DNA of 64,000 bases from Aliidiomarina soli (GCF_003986975.1 NZ_PIPO01000002.1:248001-312000); one strand, 5' to 3'. Numbered from the stretch's first letter, positions 43,269 to 52,958 are shown. Program-made: numbers and translations. The notes: generated by a model from the letters alone, not told the origin.

Positions 43269-46226
43269 CTACAACGACTTTAAGAAAGCCAGTAGCGCTT
43301 CACGCTCATCTGTAGGGAGGTCCACAAAACGATTTTTAATAACCTCAGCTTCTCCGCCATGCCATAATATAGCTTCGGTCAGCGTGCGCGCGCGGCTATC
43401 GTGTAAATAACCGACAGGTATACCGTCAGCAACGTGTTCAGCGTATCCCAGACCCCACAATGCTGGCGTTCGCCACATGCTTCCGCTTGCCAGACCTTCG
43501 GAAAAATTATCGGCCAGCTCTTCGCCCATATCATGCAGTAGCATGTCAGTATAGGGTCGAATAGTTTGATTGCGTACTTCATCAAACGGTGAGCGGGCGC
43601 TCGTTTGCACTTCGCTGATATGGCAAGCATTGCAGCGGATAGCTTCAAATACTTGCTCGCCCTGAGCTATTTGTGCTGGGTTAACATCTAAATACGCCAT
43701 TGGCGACACACTTCCAGGAAAGCCGCTAACCAAGCTGCGCTGTGCCGGTACGGCTAGCAGATGCAGATATTCTGTCATTAACTGTAGCGCATCATCTGGT
43801 AAACCTGGTTCTGTTCCGCTTGCAGCATCACAGTATTTGGGGCCAGCCAAACAGTCTCGATTCGGGTAAATGGAAGAGGTAACAGACATGTCCAGTAAAG
43901 CCGCATTCGCGACCTGATGATGCAGACTAACTTTAGCGGCCTTCCAGCCGTAACGTCCTAAGCGTACATCACCGGTTTCCGGATCGTAAGCATAATTAGC
44001 GGTACCAAGAACGCCATCAGAATCAGGAGTGGTGCGAACACGCTCTAAAATAGTTTCATCTGCGATTGCTTCCAATAGGCCCATTCCGATTAATGGTTGA
44101 GCTGATCGCAATGAATAGGCTTCAGGAGTGGGACCTTCAAAGGCAATTTCTGGTTTGCGTAGCTCTACCACCGTGCCGTCGGCAAGTTGCACATTTTTCG
44201 TTTCGAAGCCAGTAACAGTTACGGCATTCCCCCAATTTTGCGCGACCCCTGTGGTGGTGGAGCGTGCGTTCATCTGTACTGCCTGACCGTAAATTGGATG
44301 TGGCAGGTAGTTACCGTTAGCATTGCTACTGATCGCGCCAACGCGCACAGCCATAGTATCCAGCCGTTGGTTCCGTAGGACGGGCGCCACGCTGCGGCCA
44401 TTGCTAATGTGGCAGCTTAAGCAGGATGACTGATTAAAATGCGGCCCTTGCAGGAATCGACCTGCATCATTGCGGTCATTGCCATCTTCATTATGTTCGC
44501 CATTCCATAAATTAGTATGTAGCCAACGCCGCCCTTCCATAAAGCGCTGAATATTTTGCATACCAATATTGTTGTGTGGCTGCTGAAATATAAAAGTGGC
44601 ATTGTCCGCGTAATCGTAAGACACAGAGCCCAGGCCACCTTGCAAGGTTCTATCAGGCAAGGGATGATTCATTAACCTGGGTTGCACACCATACCAAGGG
44701 CGTAAGCCCTGACCCATAACATATGTTAGCTCGTTGGTGTAATAGCGAAAACCACCGTTATCGCCAATAGAATCCATAACTTCACGAGTAGAAAAAAATG
44801 AGCCCGTGAATTCAATAATATCGCCTTTTTTCAACGCTCTCGCTGCCACAGTATCCCCATTTGGCACCAATACGCCATCGGCATTGGCAGACAGCGCTCG
44901 ATGGGCTGGGTAGGTGTCAAATACCACACTGCAGCCATCATTAGCCCCAATGACACCGTCATAGCCGCTGTTAGGATTTAATAGTACGCCATTGGCCGGT
45001 TTTTCAACGACCGGGCAGGGAGCGCCGTCACTAAGGTATGTTGAATCATCCAGCAGATTACCTGGGCTCATCCAACCGAAACCCGTTACGTTCGGGTCAT
45101 CAAACCGGCGTACAAAGGAGTGCCCTCCGCCTTTTTGCGCTTGCTGATAATACTGGTTAACAATAATTTCCGGGGCAGTGACACCAGCAACGTTGCTGTT
45201 GTCGATAAACTCCACACCCCAGGTACGATTATTAAAATAATTAGCGACAAAATTTAGATGTGCGCCAGGCCCCAGATCAACCGGGTTACCATATGTATCA
45301 ACGGTTTCATTCGGGCCAAATCCGTATTCGTTCCATTCCTCACCACGTTCTCGAGCGTGACGTGAACGTCCCACCATACCAAACCGGGTAACCAAAGTGC
45401 CGTCAGCTAACGTGAAACTTAGGCGTTCAACTGGTTCGGCCGGGGCTGGCAGCGGTTGTCGACCACTACCACTTAATGGGAAGGATTGATAAGAGGTATC
45501 CAGCACTGGCATTGAGGTGTCGAGGCCCGGTGTTTTAAATTCAACCTCAAACAATGAATACCCATATTGAGTGTGCCGGTTGATACCTTGTAGACGAACA
45601 TAGCGAACATCAATATCTAGATTAAAAAACTCCTCTGTACCCCCTTTAGCGCCGGTGATGTAACGCAATTGGTACCAGTTTTGTGCATCATCAGAGACAT
45701 AAATAGCATATTCGTCAGCGTATGCATTTTCCCAGTAAAGCTTCATATAACCAATCGCGGTTTTAGAGCCAAAATCAAACTGCAACCAAGCGTCGTCAGC
45801 GCTATCACCAGCGTCGCTCCAGGCACTTTCCCAACGGGTAGTTAAGTCCCCATCGATTACTTTATCTGGGGTGTTAGTGGCATTTTCATCCTCAGAAGAG
45901 CTTACCGTAAGACCGCTAATCGGCTGAGACTGATCACTCTTAACATAAGTCGAAGAGAGTCGAAGCTCGGCGGGCGGTGGTGGCAAGGAGGGACCATCCG
46001 GTCTCGGCAACGATGGAGTGTTTGCGCTAGGGGCTGATTCAAAATCCGGTTCTGGTAGGTAACCAGTGGGGGGCGGTGTTTCCTCGGGTGGAGGCGCGAC
46101 TGATTGTCCATCGTCTGTGTTGCTATCACCACATGCCGATGTAGTTAACGCCAGAAAACAGACAAGCAACCAAGCTAATGCAGTGTCCCTATTTACGATC
46201 GGCTTAACAAAAAAACAAACACTCAT
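43269..46226 (-). CDS. di-haem (DHOR/DUF1111-type) oxidoreductase lipoprotein with discoidin domain
   Basis: 985 aa. An N-terminal signal ends LALTTSAC, probably lipid-modified although Thr at -3 is unusual. A Pro-rich linker follows, then a discoidin/F5-8C-like carbohydrate-binding domain (about 95-230: PDKVIDGDLTTRWES and WLQFDFGSKTAIGYMKLYWE). The main body is a di-haem oxidoreductase with two CxxCH sites, CLSCH and CNACH, and TPALWGLG near the end. It should be exported, bind two c-type haems and attach to a polymer. AraC paralogue 3 lies just downstream. Confidence 0.85.
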   Translation of the reverse strand: MSVCFFVKPIVNRDTALAWLLVCFLALTTSACGDSNTDDGQSVAPPPEETPPPTGYLPEPDFESAPSANTPSLPRPDGPSLPPPPAELRLSSTYVKSDQSQPISGLTVSSSEDENATNTPDKVIDGDLTTRWESAWSDAGDSADDAWLQFDFGSKTAIGYMKLYWENAYADEYAIYVSDDAQNWYQLRYITGAKGGTEEFFNLDIDVRYVRLQGINRHTQYGYSLFEVEFKTPGLDTSMPVLDTSYQSFPLSGSGRQPLPAPAEPVERLSFTLADGTLVTRFGMVGRSRHARERGEEWNEYGFGPNETVDTYGNPVDLGPGAHLNFVANYFNNRTWGVEFIDNSNVAGVTAPEIIVNQYYQQAQKGGGHSFVRRFDDPNVTGFGWMSPGNLLDDSTYLSDGAPCPVVEKPANGVLLNPNSGYDGVIGANDGCSVVFDTYPAHRALSANADGVLVPNGDTVAARALKKGDIIEFTGSFFSTREVMDSIGDNGGFRYYTNELTYVMGQGLRPWYGVQPRLMNHPLPDRTLQGGLGSVSYDYADNATFIFQQPHNNIGMQNIQRFMEGRRWLHTNLWNGEHNEDGNDRNDAGRFLQGPHFNQSSCLSCHISNGRSVAPVLRNQRLDTMAVRVGAISSNANGNYLPHPIYGQAVQMNARSTTTGVAQNWGNAVTVTGFETKNVQLADGTVVELRKPEIAFEGPTPEAYSLRSAQPLIGMGLLEAIADETILERVRTTPDSDGVLGTANYAYDPETGDVRLGRYGWKAAKVSLHHQVANAALLDMSVTSSIYPNRDCLAGPKYCDAASGTEPGLPDDALQLMTEYLHLLAVPAQRSLVSGFPGSVSPMAYLDVNPAQIAQGEQVFEAIRCNACHISEVQTSARSPFDEVRNQTIRPYTDMLLHDMGEELADNFSEGLASGSMWRTPALWGLGYAEHVADGIPVGYLHDSRARTLTEAILWHGGEAEVIKNRFVDLPTDEREALLAFLKSL

Positions 46227-46540
46227 TAGTTAAATACTCCGTCCAAAAAACCTTTCTACGGGTTCACATGACTTCAGTTAGAATTTTCGTCGCACTCGGT
46301 GTCATCAGCTTATGTATCGGCCATCTACCTGAAATTTCAACAAGTTTTTGCTTATCTGGCGCTGTTATATTTTGCCAAAGAATTTCAATTTAGCTTTAAT
46401 AACATACAAATGGAATTTTTTTGTTTTTCGCACACATCATCACCGTGATTACTTTACACGCAGCTAAAGATGCATAGTATGAATCATTCGGATCTGCCGA
46501 ATTTCTGTTCCCACCGGAGGCTTTAAGATTGCTTGACCAC
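46227..46540. other. 314-bp interval upstream of the cytochrome gene
   Basis: A+T-rich around 46380-46440, where the promoter of the cytochrome gene is likely. No ORF supported and no clear terminator for the esterase gene recognised apart from T-rich stretches. Confidence 0.5.
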
Positions 46541-47554
46541 TTATTTCAGGTGGTCCTTTAATTCACGTCCGGCCTGGTCTAAGGCATCCTGCACCGCCGG
46601 TACATCGCTTAACACATTCAGCAAGCCAAAGTCGTGGATCATGCCGTTGTAGCGTACTGTGGTGACTGCAACGCCCGCGGCATTCAGGTGACGGCCGTAA
46701 GCTTCGCCTTCATCGCGCAACACATCCATTTCCGCGGTTTGAATTAACGCCGGGGGCAAGCCCTGTAACTGCTCAGTAGTAGCACGCAACGGTGAGGCGT
46801 AAATCTCGTTGCGTTGCTCAGCGCTGGTGGTGTAGTTATCCCAGAACCACTGCATCATATTGCGGGTTAAAAAATGGCCCTCCGCATAGGTCTGATATGA
46901 GGTATTGTTAAAGTTCGCATCGGTTACCGGCCACAACAATAGCTGGAATTTCAGCGCCGGCGTACCTTCAGCGTTAGCTCTCAATGCCACGACCGCGGCC
47001 ATGTTACCGCCTACACTGTTACCGGCTACCGCTAAACGCGTACCATCCACACCAATGTCGTTACCATGTTGCGCTACCCATCTGGTTGCCGCATAAGCTT
47101 GGTTAATCGCTGTAGGATATTGGGCTTCCGGTGACGGGGTGTAATCAACATAGACCGCCGCCGCACCAGAGCGCTGCACTAAATCACGGATTAACCGCTC
47201 GTGGGTCGGGAAATCGCCTAATACCCAACCACCACCGTGGAAGAACATAAAGGCCGGTAAAGTCCCTTTAGTGCCAGGTGGTTTTACAACCACCAGTCTG
47301 ATGCTCTGGCCATCTACTGTAATAGTTTTTTCGGTGACATCTGCCGCTGGCAGGCTGGCCCCTTGCTGAGCGTCAACCAGCACGGCACGGGCATCAGCTA
47401 CTGATAACTGCTCCAGCGGTTTACCGTCGCCTTCGGCTAAGGCATTTAAAAAGCCCTGAGTTTGGGTCTCCACACCCGGAGAGCTGCTGGCAAACGCGTT
47501 GCCGATACTTAATGCTAAAAGGCTGGCAGAGACGATTGTGTTTACTATTTTCAT
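46541..47554 (-). CDS. secreted HSL-type alpha/beta hydrolase esterase
   Basis: 337 aa from ATG 47554 (AAGGACACGACC upstream), where a signal peptide MKIVNTIVSASLLALSIGNA ends near FAS. Hormone-sensitive-lipase motifs: MFFHGGGWVLGDF (oxyanion hole), VAGNSVGGNMA (Ser nucleophile), and MIHDFGLL with the catalytic His. Hydrolyses short-chain esters, probably in the periplasm. Its promoter at 47652-47728 resembles a segment at 11763-11839. An AraC gene two genes downstream may control it. Confidence 0.9.
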   Translation of the reverse strand: MKIVNTIVSASLLALSIGNAFASSSPGVETQTQGFLNALAEGDGKPLEQLSVADARAVLVDAQQGASLPAADVTEKTITVDGQSIRLVVVKPPGTKGTLPAFMFFHGGGWVLGDFPTHERLIRDLVQRSGAAAVYVDYTPSPEAQYPTAINQAYAATRWVAQHGNDIGVDGTRLAVAGNSVGGNMAAVVALRANAEGTPALKFQLLLWPVTDANFNNTSYQTYAEGHFLTRNMMQWFWDNYTTSAEQRNEIYASPLRATTEQLQGLPPALIQTAEMDVLRDEGEAYGRHLNAAGVAVTTVRYNGMIHDFGLLNVLSDVPAVQDALDQAGRELKDHLK

Positions 47555-47651
47555 GGTCGTGTCCTTTATATATTCAATCAATGACAACGTTTTAATTGCC
47601 AGTTCACTGGTCCGCATGGCTCCGAACCTTCTAAATCTTTAACCACTAAAC

Positions 47652-47728
47652 TTCAGTACTTACTTGTAATATAGAGCGCGTTTAGGCACGAACAAATTGA
47701 AATAAATGAACCCTAACATTCGTATATT
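47652..47728 (-). promoter_or_regulatory. esterase promoter element, near-copy of 11763-11839
   Basis: On the minus strand TTTGTT (47696-47691) and TATATT (47673-47668) are 17 bp apart and about 113 nt precede the esterase start. The block before the -35 (AATATACGAATGTTAGGG and TCATTTATTTCAA) is the conserved part and a likely activator site. Confidence 0.55.
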
Positions 47729-47820
47729 CAGGGCTTACGCAAGTGGCTGTCGAAGCTCAGTCGACGAGTTTTAGAGATAGCACAATTGACGTTTCCGCTG
47801 AGGGTTGAATTTACAGAGAA

Positions 47821-47845
47821 AAGCGGACAATAAACGTGTCCGCTT
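47821..47845 (-). terminator. hairpin after the arsR operon
   Basis: AAGCGGACA and TGTCCGCTT form a 9-bp perfect stem with a 7-nt loop, 36 nt after the last gene of the operon. On the minus strand it is followed by a T-rich, not uninterrupted, stretch. Confidence 0.55.
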
Positions 47846-47881
47846 AATCAGATATTGCCAAAAGATAATAAACCGTCTGTG

Positions 47882-48886
47882 CTAAAAGCCCGATAAAATT
47901 AGCTTACCTATAGTATTACCTGCTTCCAGAAGCTGATGCCCTTTTCTGATACGACCAGCGCTCATTGGACCAAGTATTTCGCTTAAAGTCGGTTTTAGTT
48001 CTCCCGCATCTACAAGATCTCTTACTCTTTTTAATAAAGCGTGTTGTTTAGCCATGTCCTCAGTCTGGAACATTGGCCGCGTAAACATAAACTCCCAATG
48101 AAAACTGAGTGACTTCAGTTTCATTTTGGATATGTCTAATGCGCCCGGGTCGTCAATCATTGCGATTTGCCCTCTGGCAGGCAAAATGTCAATTAAAGGT
48201 TCAAAATGTAAATCAGAACGTGTCAGTGCAGCCACATATTTGGGCGTTTTACCCAGCAGTGAAAGCTGCTCTTTGAGTGACTGACGATGATCTATGACGT
48301 CATCGGCACCTAAGTCTAAACACCATTTTTGTGTTTCAGGTCTTGAGGCTGTTGCGATGACATGCAACTTGGTCAATTGCTTTGCCAGTTGGATCAGCGC
48401 AGAACCGACACCTCCTGCACCGCCAACAATGAGCAGACTCTCATCTTTTCCGCCACCCTCAGGTATTTTGAAGCTGTCAAACAATAATTCCCAAGCCGTT
48501 ATGCTGGTCAAAGGAAGAGACGCTGCCTCTTCAAATGAAATAGTGCGTGGCTTAGGACCCACTATCCTTTCATCTACGACATGAAACTCGGCATTCGTCC
48601 CTTGGCGGCTAATATCTCCGGCATAAAACACCTCGTCGCCGGGTTGAAACAAAGTCACCTCTTCACCGACAGCTTCGACAACACCGGACGCATCATAACC
48701 GAGAATACGATGACCAGAATCAGGTACGCCATTACGGCGTACCTTTGTGTCTACTGGATTGATTGATACAGCTTTAATTGCAACCAAGAGGTCACGAGGA
48801 CCTGGTTTTGGTTTTGGCGCTTCAAAAGCGACCAGTGCATCCTCAACATCAGCAGGAAGATATTCTGAGAAACCTACCGCTTTCAT
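47882..48886 (-). CDS. zinc-binding MDR-family NADPH:quinone reductase-like protein
   Basis: 334-aa MDR protein. N-terminal GroES-like domain (NPVDTKVRRNGVP, LGYDASGVVEAVG), then SLPLTSITAWELLF and the Rossmann GGAGGVGSALIQLAK. No structural-zinc cysteines, so the quinone/enone reductase group is likely. Last gene of the arsR operon; its ATG overlaps the ABM stop by 4 nt, so it is translationally coupled. Confidence 0.9.
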   Translation of the reverse strand: MKAVGFSEYLPADVEDALVAFEAPKPKPGPRDLLVAIKAVSINPVDTKVRRNGVPDSGHRILGYDASGVVEAVGEEVTLFQPGDEVFYAGDISRQGTNAEFHVVDERIVGPKPRTISFEEAASLPLTSITAWELLFDSFKIPEGGGKDESLLIVGGAGGVGSALIQLAKQLTKLHVIATASRPETQKWCLDLGADDVIDHRQSLKEQLSLLGKTPKYVAALTRSDLHFEPLIDILPARGQIAMIDDPGALDISKMKLKSLSFHWEFMFTRPMFQTEDMAKQHALLKRVRDLVDAGELKPTLSEILGPMSAGRIRKGHQLLEAGNTIGKLILSGF

Positions 48887-49194
48887 TTCTCACCTCCAAT
48901 TGATGCTGGTGCTGTATTAAAATGAAAGACCTCGACTTCCCCTTGGAAGAAGGGCATCAGTGCATTAATAAAAATTTCATGCGCTTCACTGGGCTCAAAA
49001 AGGTCAACATGATCTTCGTAGCTTCGCCATTTCACCATTAAACTGATACGAGACGGGTCTTCAATCTCTTGGCTAATTATGTGCGATTGATAACCTTCAG
49101 CTTTTTCAACATAGGCTTTCACATCGGCAAAGGCATCAAAGAAACCTTTTTGTTGTTCGGGCGCTACCTGAAAGCGGGCAATTTCAATAACCAT
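48883..49194 (-). CDS. antibiotic biosynthesis monooxygenase (ABM) domain protein
   Basis: 103-aa ferredoxin-like alpha+beta protein: MVIEIARFQVAPEQQKGFFD, SHIISQEIEDPSRISLMVKW and the final HEIFINALMPFF helix are typical of ABM-domain proteins such as YgiN. YgiN-like members oxidise quinols; others act on polycyclic aromatics. It lies between two quinone-reductase-like genes and overlaps the next start, so it belongs to the operon. Confidence 0.9.
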   Translation of the reverse strand: MVIEIARFQVAPEQQKGFFDAFADVKAYVEKAEGYQSHIISQEIEDPSRISLMVKWRSYEDHVDLFEPSEAHEIFINALMPFFQGEVEVFHFNTAPASIGGEK

Positions 49195-49222
49195 TTGTTA
49201 TTCCTCCAGACGTATGACTCAA

Positions 49223-50185
49223 TTAAGCAGTTACATCGATAGCAATTTTGCCGCGTAAACCGTTTGATTTTTGCTCAAGTCGAGCATGTGCAAGGCCTAT
49301 TTCAGATAACGGATAGGTTGCACCAACAACGGGCTTGAGCAGACCTCGCTCTACCAGGCGCGAAAGATCATCTAACTTGCCCCGGTTTTGACGGGTGAAG
49401 ACAAAGTGATAACTGGCATTGCGTCCCCAGGCTTCAACAAGGTTTTGAGGGGTGGCAATGTCGACGATGCTGACAACGCGTCCCAGCTGCTCTAATACCA
49501 ATGGGCTTCTCTCGAGGGTATCGCCACCTACGGTATCAAGCACAACATTCACACCTTTTCCATCCGTTGCTTCGAGCACGGCTTCAACATAGTCGGTTTG
49601 CTTGTAGTCAATGGTGACATCTGCACCTAAGCTTTTTACAAACTCAGCATTGTGCGAAGACACCGTGGTTAGCACTCGTGCACCCGCCGCCTTAGCAATC
49701 TGAATCGCAATGTGTCCAACACCACCAGCACCACCATGAACCAGAATTGTTTCACCGACCTGCAGATTGACTCGTGTAATCAGTGCTTCCCACACGGTAC
49801 CGCCGACTAAACTCAGTGCCGCTGCTTCAAGATGACTAAGTGCATCAGGCTTGAGGCCAACTATTGATTCATGAGCAACATGATATTCGGCATAGCTACC
49901 CTGACCGGCAAAGATTTCAGGCGTGTACCATACTTCATCGCCTGGCTTGAATGCCGTCACACCAGGACCAATTGCCTCGATTACACCAGAGACGTCGTGT
50001 CCCGTAATGGCCGGCAATGGTACATACTCTTTATAATCTCCGCGTCTAACCTGGTAGTCCAACGGGTTGATGGAGGTCGCATGGACCTTCACTAAAACTT
50101 GCCCCTCACCAGGCTCTGGTTTGGGTAAAACAACTTCACTAAAACTCTCTGGTCCACCAAAAGACTCTATAATCATTGCACGCAT
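49223..50185 (-). CDS. MDR-family zinc-dependent alcohol dehydrogenase/quinone reductase-like protein
   Basis: 320-aa MDR protein, paralogue of the gene at 47882. GroES part: [15 protein letters not shown] and [13 protein letters not shown]; Rossmann: [20 protein letters not shown]. No structural zinc Cys cluster. Its leader contains an operator-like ATATTTGCATATC also present at arsR. It follows arsR by 68 nt, so it can be transcribed both from the arsR promoter and from its own leader. Confidence 0.9.
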   Translation of the reverse strand: MRAMIIESFGGPESFSEVVLPKPEPGEGQVLVKVHATSINPLDYQVRRGDYKEYVPLPAITGHDVSGVIEAIGPGVTAFKPGDEVWYTPEIFAGQGSYAEYHVAHESIVGLKPDALSHLEAAALSLVGGTVWEALITRVNLQVGETILVHGGAGGVGHIAIQIAKAAGARVLTTVSSHNAEFVKSLGADVTIDYKQTDYVEAVLEATDGKGVNVVLDTVGGDTLERSPLVLEQLGRVVSIVDIATPQNLVEAWGRNASYHFVFTRQNRGKLDDLSRLVERGLLKPVVGATYPLSEIGLAHARLEQKSNGLRGKIAIDVTA

Positions 50186-50201
50186 AACTTCACCTATCTA
50201 G

Positions 50202-50214
50202 ATATTTGCATATC
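50202..50214. promoter_or_regulatory. ArsR operator-like site before the MDR gene
   Basis: ATATTTGCATATC differs at one base from ATATCTGCATATC at 50567-50579 in the arsR promoter. It lies 17 to 29 nt before the MDR start codon, next to a direct repeat CGATATA-taa-CGATATA. Confidence 0.5.
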
Positions 50215-50253
50215 GATATATAACGATATACGGGGTTTAAAAAAAAGAGCTTT

Positions 50254-50556
50254 TCACAACTCTTTGCTAAGAAGCTCAATCAACTTTTGGATATTTGCTT
50301 CATTTCGTTTGTAGTAGGTCCATCCACCCATTCGCTTGGAAGTAACAAGCCCAGCACGTTGTAACGAAGCTAAATACGTCGACGTAGTCGACTGGCTCAT
50401 TCCAATGCCTTCCTGAATACTACCTACACAAACACCATCAATAGTCACATCGCCTTCATCCTGAGGCGGAAAATGCTTTTCCGGCTCCCGAAGGTTTTGC
50501 AGTATTGATAATCTTGTTTGATTACTTAACGCTTTCATTGCTTCTAATATGTTCAT
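50254..50556 (-). CDS. ArsR-family winged-helix regulator
   Basis: 100-aa ArsR protein from ATG 50556: MNILEAMKALSNQTRLSILQ, then IGMSQSTTSTYLASLQRAGL (recognition helix) and SKRMGGWTYYKRNE (wing). Metal-binding CxC motifs of classic ArsR are absent; a single Cys occurs in DGVCVGSIQ, and a thiol switch is a possibility. The start was chosen by homology and by the promoter that places the mRNA end at this ATG. It heads the operon of MDR, ABM and MDR genes, which it probably represses. Confidence 0.9.
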   Translation of the reverse strand: MNILEAMKALSNQTRLSILQNLREPEKHFPPQDEGDVTIDGVCVGSIQEGIGMSQSTTSTYLASLQRAGLVTSKRMGGWTYYKRNEANIQKLIELLSKEL

Positions 50557-50563
50557 GTGGATC

Positions 50564-50591
50564 ATTATATCTGCATATCTAGAATTGTCAA
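50564..50591 (-). promoter_or_regulatory. sigma70 promoter of arsR with operator in the spacer
   Basis: On the minus strand TTGACA (50591-50586) and TATAAT (50569-50564) are both exact consensus, 16 nt apart. The expected start of transcription falls at or next to the ATG at 50556, so the arsR mRNA should be leaderless. The motif ATATCTGCATATC (50567-50579) overlaps the spacer and the -10, which suits self-repression. Confidence 0.75.
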
Positions 50592-50805
50592 TATAGTTTT
50601 TTGTTTTAATCAAAAAAAAGTGTCGTGGGTTCGATACAGCTCCCCCTTGGCACTCTCTAGGGTTGTAGATTTGCTCTCATCCAGACAATTAAAGTGGCAG
50701 ATAGCATCTGCACCAATCAGTTGATCACACCTTTCATTAAGAATTCCAATGTTATAACATAACACCAAATCTACTTGTTATTCTAATTATTGGGATCCAC
50801 GCGAC

Positions 50806-51528
50806 ATGTCTGACGTTGTTATCTGTGCTTCAAATCTGTGTGTTGAAGTGCAATCTAAGAAAATCTTGAAACATGTGTCTTTTACTGTCCATAGAGGCGA
50901 AATTCTGGCGCTACTGGGCGGCAACGGTGCAGGCAAATCGACTACGATCAAAACCTTTCTGGGCTTGCTGACACCAACTTCAGGCTCCGCCACTCTTGCT
51001 GGTGTCAATGTGCACCAGTCGCCAGCAATTGTGCGTGAAAAAGTGGCCTATTTACCTGAATCCGTGATGCTTTATGGCCACCTGACGGCTGTTGAGAATA
51101 TTCGATATTTTTTATCGCTGTCTGGCAAGCCAAAGACGGATGCAGACATTATTGAGTCGCTTAAACGTGTTGCTTTGCAGGAATCGGCCTGGCACACCGT
51201 GTTGAATGGCTACTCCAAGGGGATGCGGCAGAAAACGGCGATAGCCCTGGCGTTGTTGCGTGAAGCGCCGATTTTGTTCTTAGACGAACCCACGTCAGGT
51301 TTAGACCCAGTAGCCATTGACGAGTTTAATCGTTTAGTCACTCAGCTTGCGGAGCAGGGCTCAACAATTTTAATGGTAACCCATGATGTCTACGGGGCTT
51401 GCCATGTGGCTGACAGAATAGGTTTGCTTCGGGAAGGCGAAATTGTTGGCATGTTTGATGCGCCCGACCACGGAAACATCGACTCCGAAACCGTGCACAA
51501 TGCCTTTATCGAGGGAGTGGTGGCATGA
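50806..51528 (+). CDS. ABC transporter ATP-binding subunit
   Basis: 240-aa ABC ATPase. Walker A GGNGAGKST, Q-loop region YLPESVMLYG, signature YSKGMRQ (LSGGQ variant), Walker B ILFLDEPTSGLDP and the H-loop VTHD. The sequence class is that of the ABC-2 exporters (NosF/GldA-like). Its stop overlaps the start of the first permease by 4 nt. First gene of a five-gene operon. Confidence 0.93.
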   Translation: MSDVVICASNLCVEVQSKKILKHVSFTVHRGEILALLGGNGAGKSTTIKTFLGLLTPTSGSATLAGVNVHQSPAIVREKVAYLPESVMLYGHLTAVENIRYFLSLSGKPKTDADIIESLKRVALQESAWHTVLNGYSKGMRQKTAIALALLREAPILFLDEPTSGLDPVAIDEFNRLVTQLAEQGSTILMVTHDVYGACHVADRIGLLREGEIVGMFDAPDHGNIDSETVHNAFIEGVVA

Positions 51529-52958
51529 GCAACATTGTTTTAGCCATTGCCCGGGACGAGTGGCGATATTGGCGGCGTTCCAGCCTTGCCCAAACCGTCT
51601 TAGTGATTGCGCTTACGCTGGCTATCGCATCGGTGTGGGTGACGCATTCGTCAATCAGCCAAAGCGCAGAGCAGCGCCAACATATGCAGTCTGCAGCTGA
51701 GCATACTTTTACTGACCAACCGGATCGCCATCCTCATAGGATGGTGCACTACGGTCATTATCTATTTCGCTCACCCCCTCCACTTGGCACGCTGGACCCG
51801 GGCGTCGATGCTTTTACCGGAAACGCGATTTTTTTAGAAGGTCACCGCCACAACAGCGCTACCTTTGCTGATCAAAAACAAAGCAGCGGGTTAACCTGGC
51901 TGAGTAAGCTGACTCCCGCTTTTGTGATGCAGATCCTGACTCCGCTACTGTTGATTGTGCTGGGCTTTGGCGTGATGACCCGCGAACGCGAAGCTGGCAC
52001 CCTGGATTTTCTTAAAGTTCAGGGTGTGTCCCCCTCTGTTTTGCTAGCAGGTAAAGGGGTGGCGCTGGCCGGGGCAGGGATATTGGTGCTGGTGCCGCTC
52101 GTAGTAGGTGCCGTGATGACCTTGTTAAACGGGGCCGCCTTGCTTATGGTCGTCTCGTTTATCGCCAGTTATTTGCTTTATCTGGCTATTTGGTGCGGTG
52201 TGGTGTTACTGGTTTCTACGCTAGCCACCTCTAACAGCACCAGCTTTAGTGGGCTGATTGCTGTTTGGATTTTGCTTTGTCTTGTGTTACCCCGTGTTGC
52301 CAGTAATACAGCCAGTGTGATGGTGGCCTCGCCGGGAAAATTAGAAACAGATTTCGCGGTGTTGCAGCAAATGCGCCAAATAGGCGATGGCCATAATGCG
52401 AGTGACCCCGCCTTTAAAGCCCTCGAAAGAAGCCTGCTGGCTGAATACAATGTCGATTCCGTGGAAGATTTGCCAGTCAACTTTAGAGGCGTGGTGGCGC
52501 AATACTCAGAGGCAGAGCAGACCAAAGTGCTCAACGAGTTTGCCGCTCAACAAATGCGTCAGCAAACGTCTCAGGCTGATATTGCACGTCAGTTTGGCTG
52601 GTTATCACCGATGATAGCTATTCAAAATGCCTCTATGAAGCTGGCCGGTACCGACCTTGAAAATTATCATCGCTTTTTGCGTGAAGCTGAAAAGGTGCGG
52701 TTTGATTTTGTCCAGTCGCTCAATACGCTGCAGGCTGAAGCCATGACCACAGCCCAGGACACCAATAGATACCGCAGCGCAGAAGCCAACCGCGCGGCTA
52801 CCGTTAGCGCTGATAATTGGCAGATCCTGAATAACTTTCATTTTACACCACTGTCACCACAACAGCGCTTTTCCGGGAGTTTACTCGCCTTTGTACAGCT
52901 GTGCTTTGTGCTCGCTATGGTGCTGGGATTCACTTTACTTGCAGGTAGACGTATATGA
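51525..52958 (+). CDS. ABC-2 permease with large extracytoplasmic domain (1)
   Basis: 477-aa permease. One N-terminal membrane helix, an about 110-residue external segment (HPHRMVHYGHYLFRSPPP, ALEG-like turns), about five more helices, a second external segment rich in charged residues (300-430) and a final helix. The layout matches the DUF3526/ABC-2 group. A paralogue follows with a 4-nt overlap, so the pair probably forms a heterodimer with the ATPase dimer. Confidence 0.88.
   Translation: MSNIVLAIARDEWRYWRRSSLAQTVLVIALTLAIASVWVTHSSISQSAEQRQHMQSAAEHTFTDQPDRHPHRMVHYGHYLFRSPPPLGTLDPGVDAFTGNAIFLEGHRHNSATFADQKQSSGLTWLSKLTPAFVMQILTPLLLIVLGFGVMTREREAGTLDFLKVQGVSPSVLLAGKGVALAGAGILVLVPLVVGAVMTLLNGAALLMVVSFIASYLLYLAIWCGVVLLVSTLATSNSTSFSGLIAVWILLCLVLPRVASNTASVMVASPGKLETDFAVLQQMRQIGDGHNASDPAFKALERSLLAEYNVDSVEDLPVNFRGVVAQYSEAEQTKVLNEFAAQQMRQQTSQADIARQFGWLSPMIAIQNASMKLAGTDLENYHRFLREAEKVRFDFVQSLNTLQAEAMTTAQDTNRYRSAEANRAATVSADNWQILNNFHFTPLSPQQRFSGSLLAFVQLCFVLAMVLGFTLLAGRRI

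Larger units (their letters stand above)
47555..47881. other. interval between esterase start and MDR gene
   Basis: Holds the esterase promoter segment (47652-47728) and, on its right, the hairpin at 47821-47845 that probably ends the arsR operon. No ORF. Confidence 0.6.

Noticed and set aside
46380-46450. Copy of the promoter element upstream of the cytochrome gene
   Set aside because: Some shared words (TGTTA, ATTGAAATT) but no alignment over the whole block.
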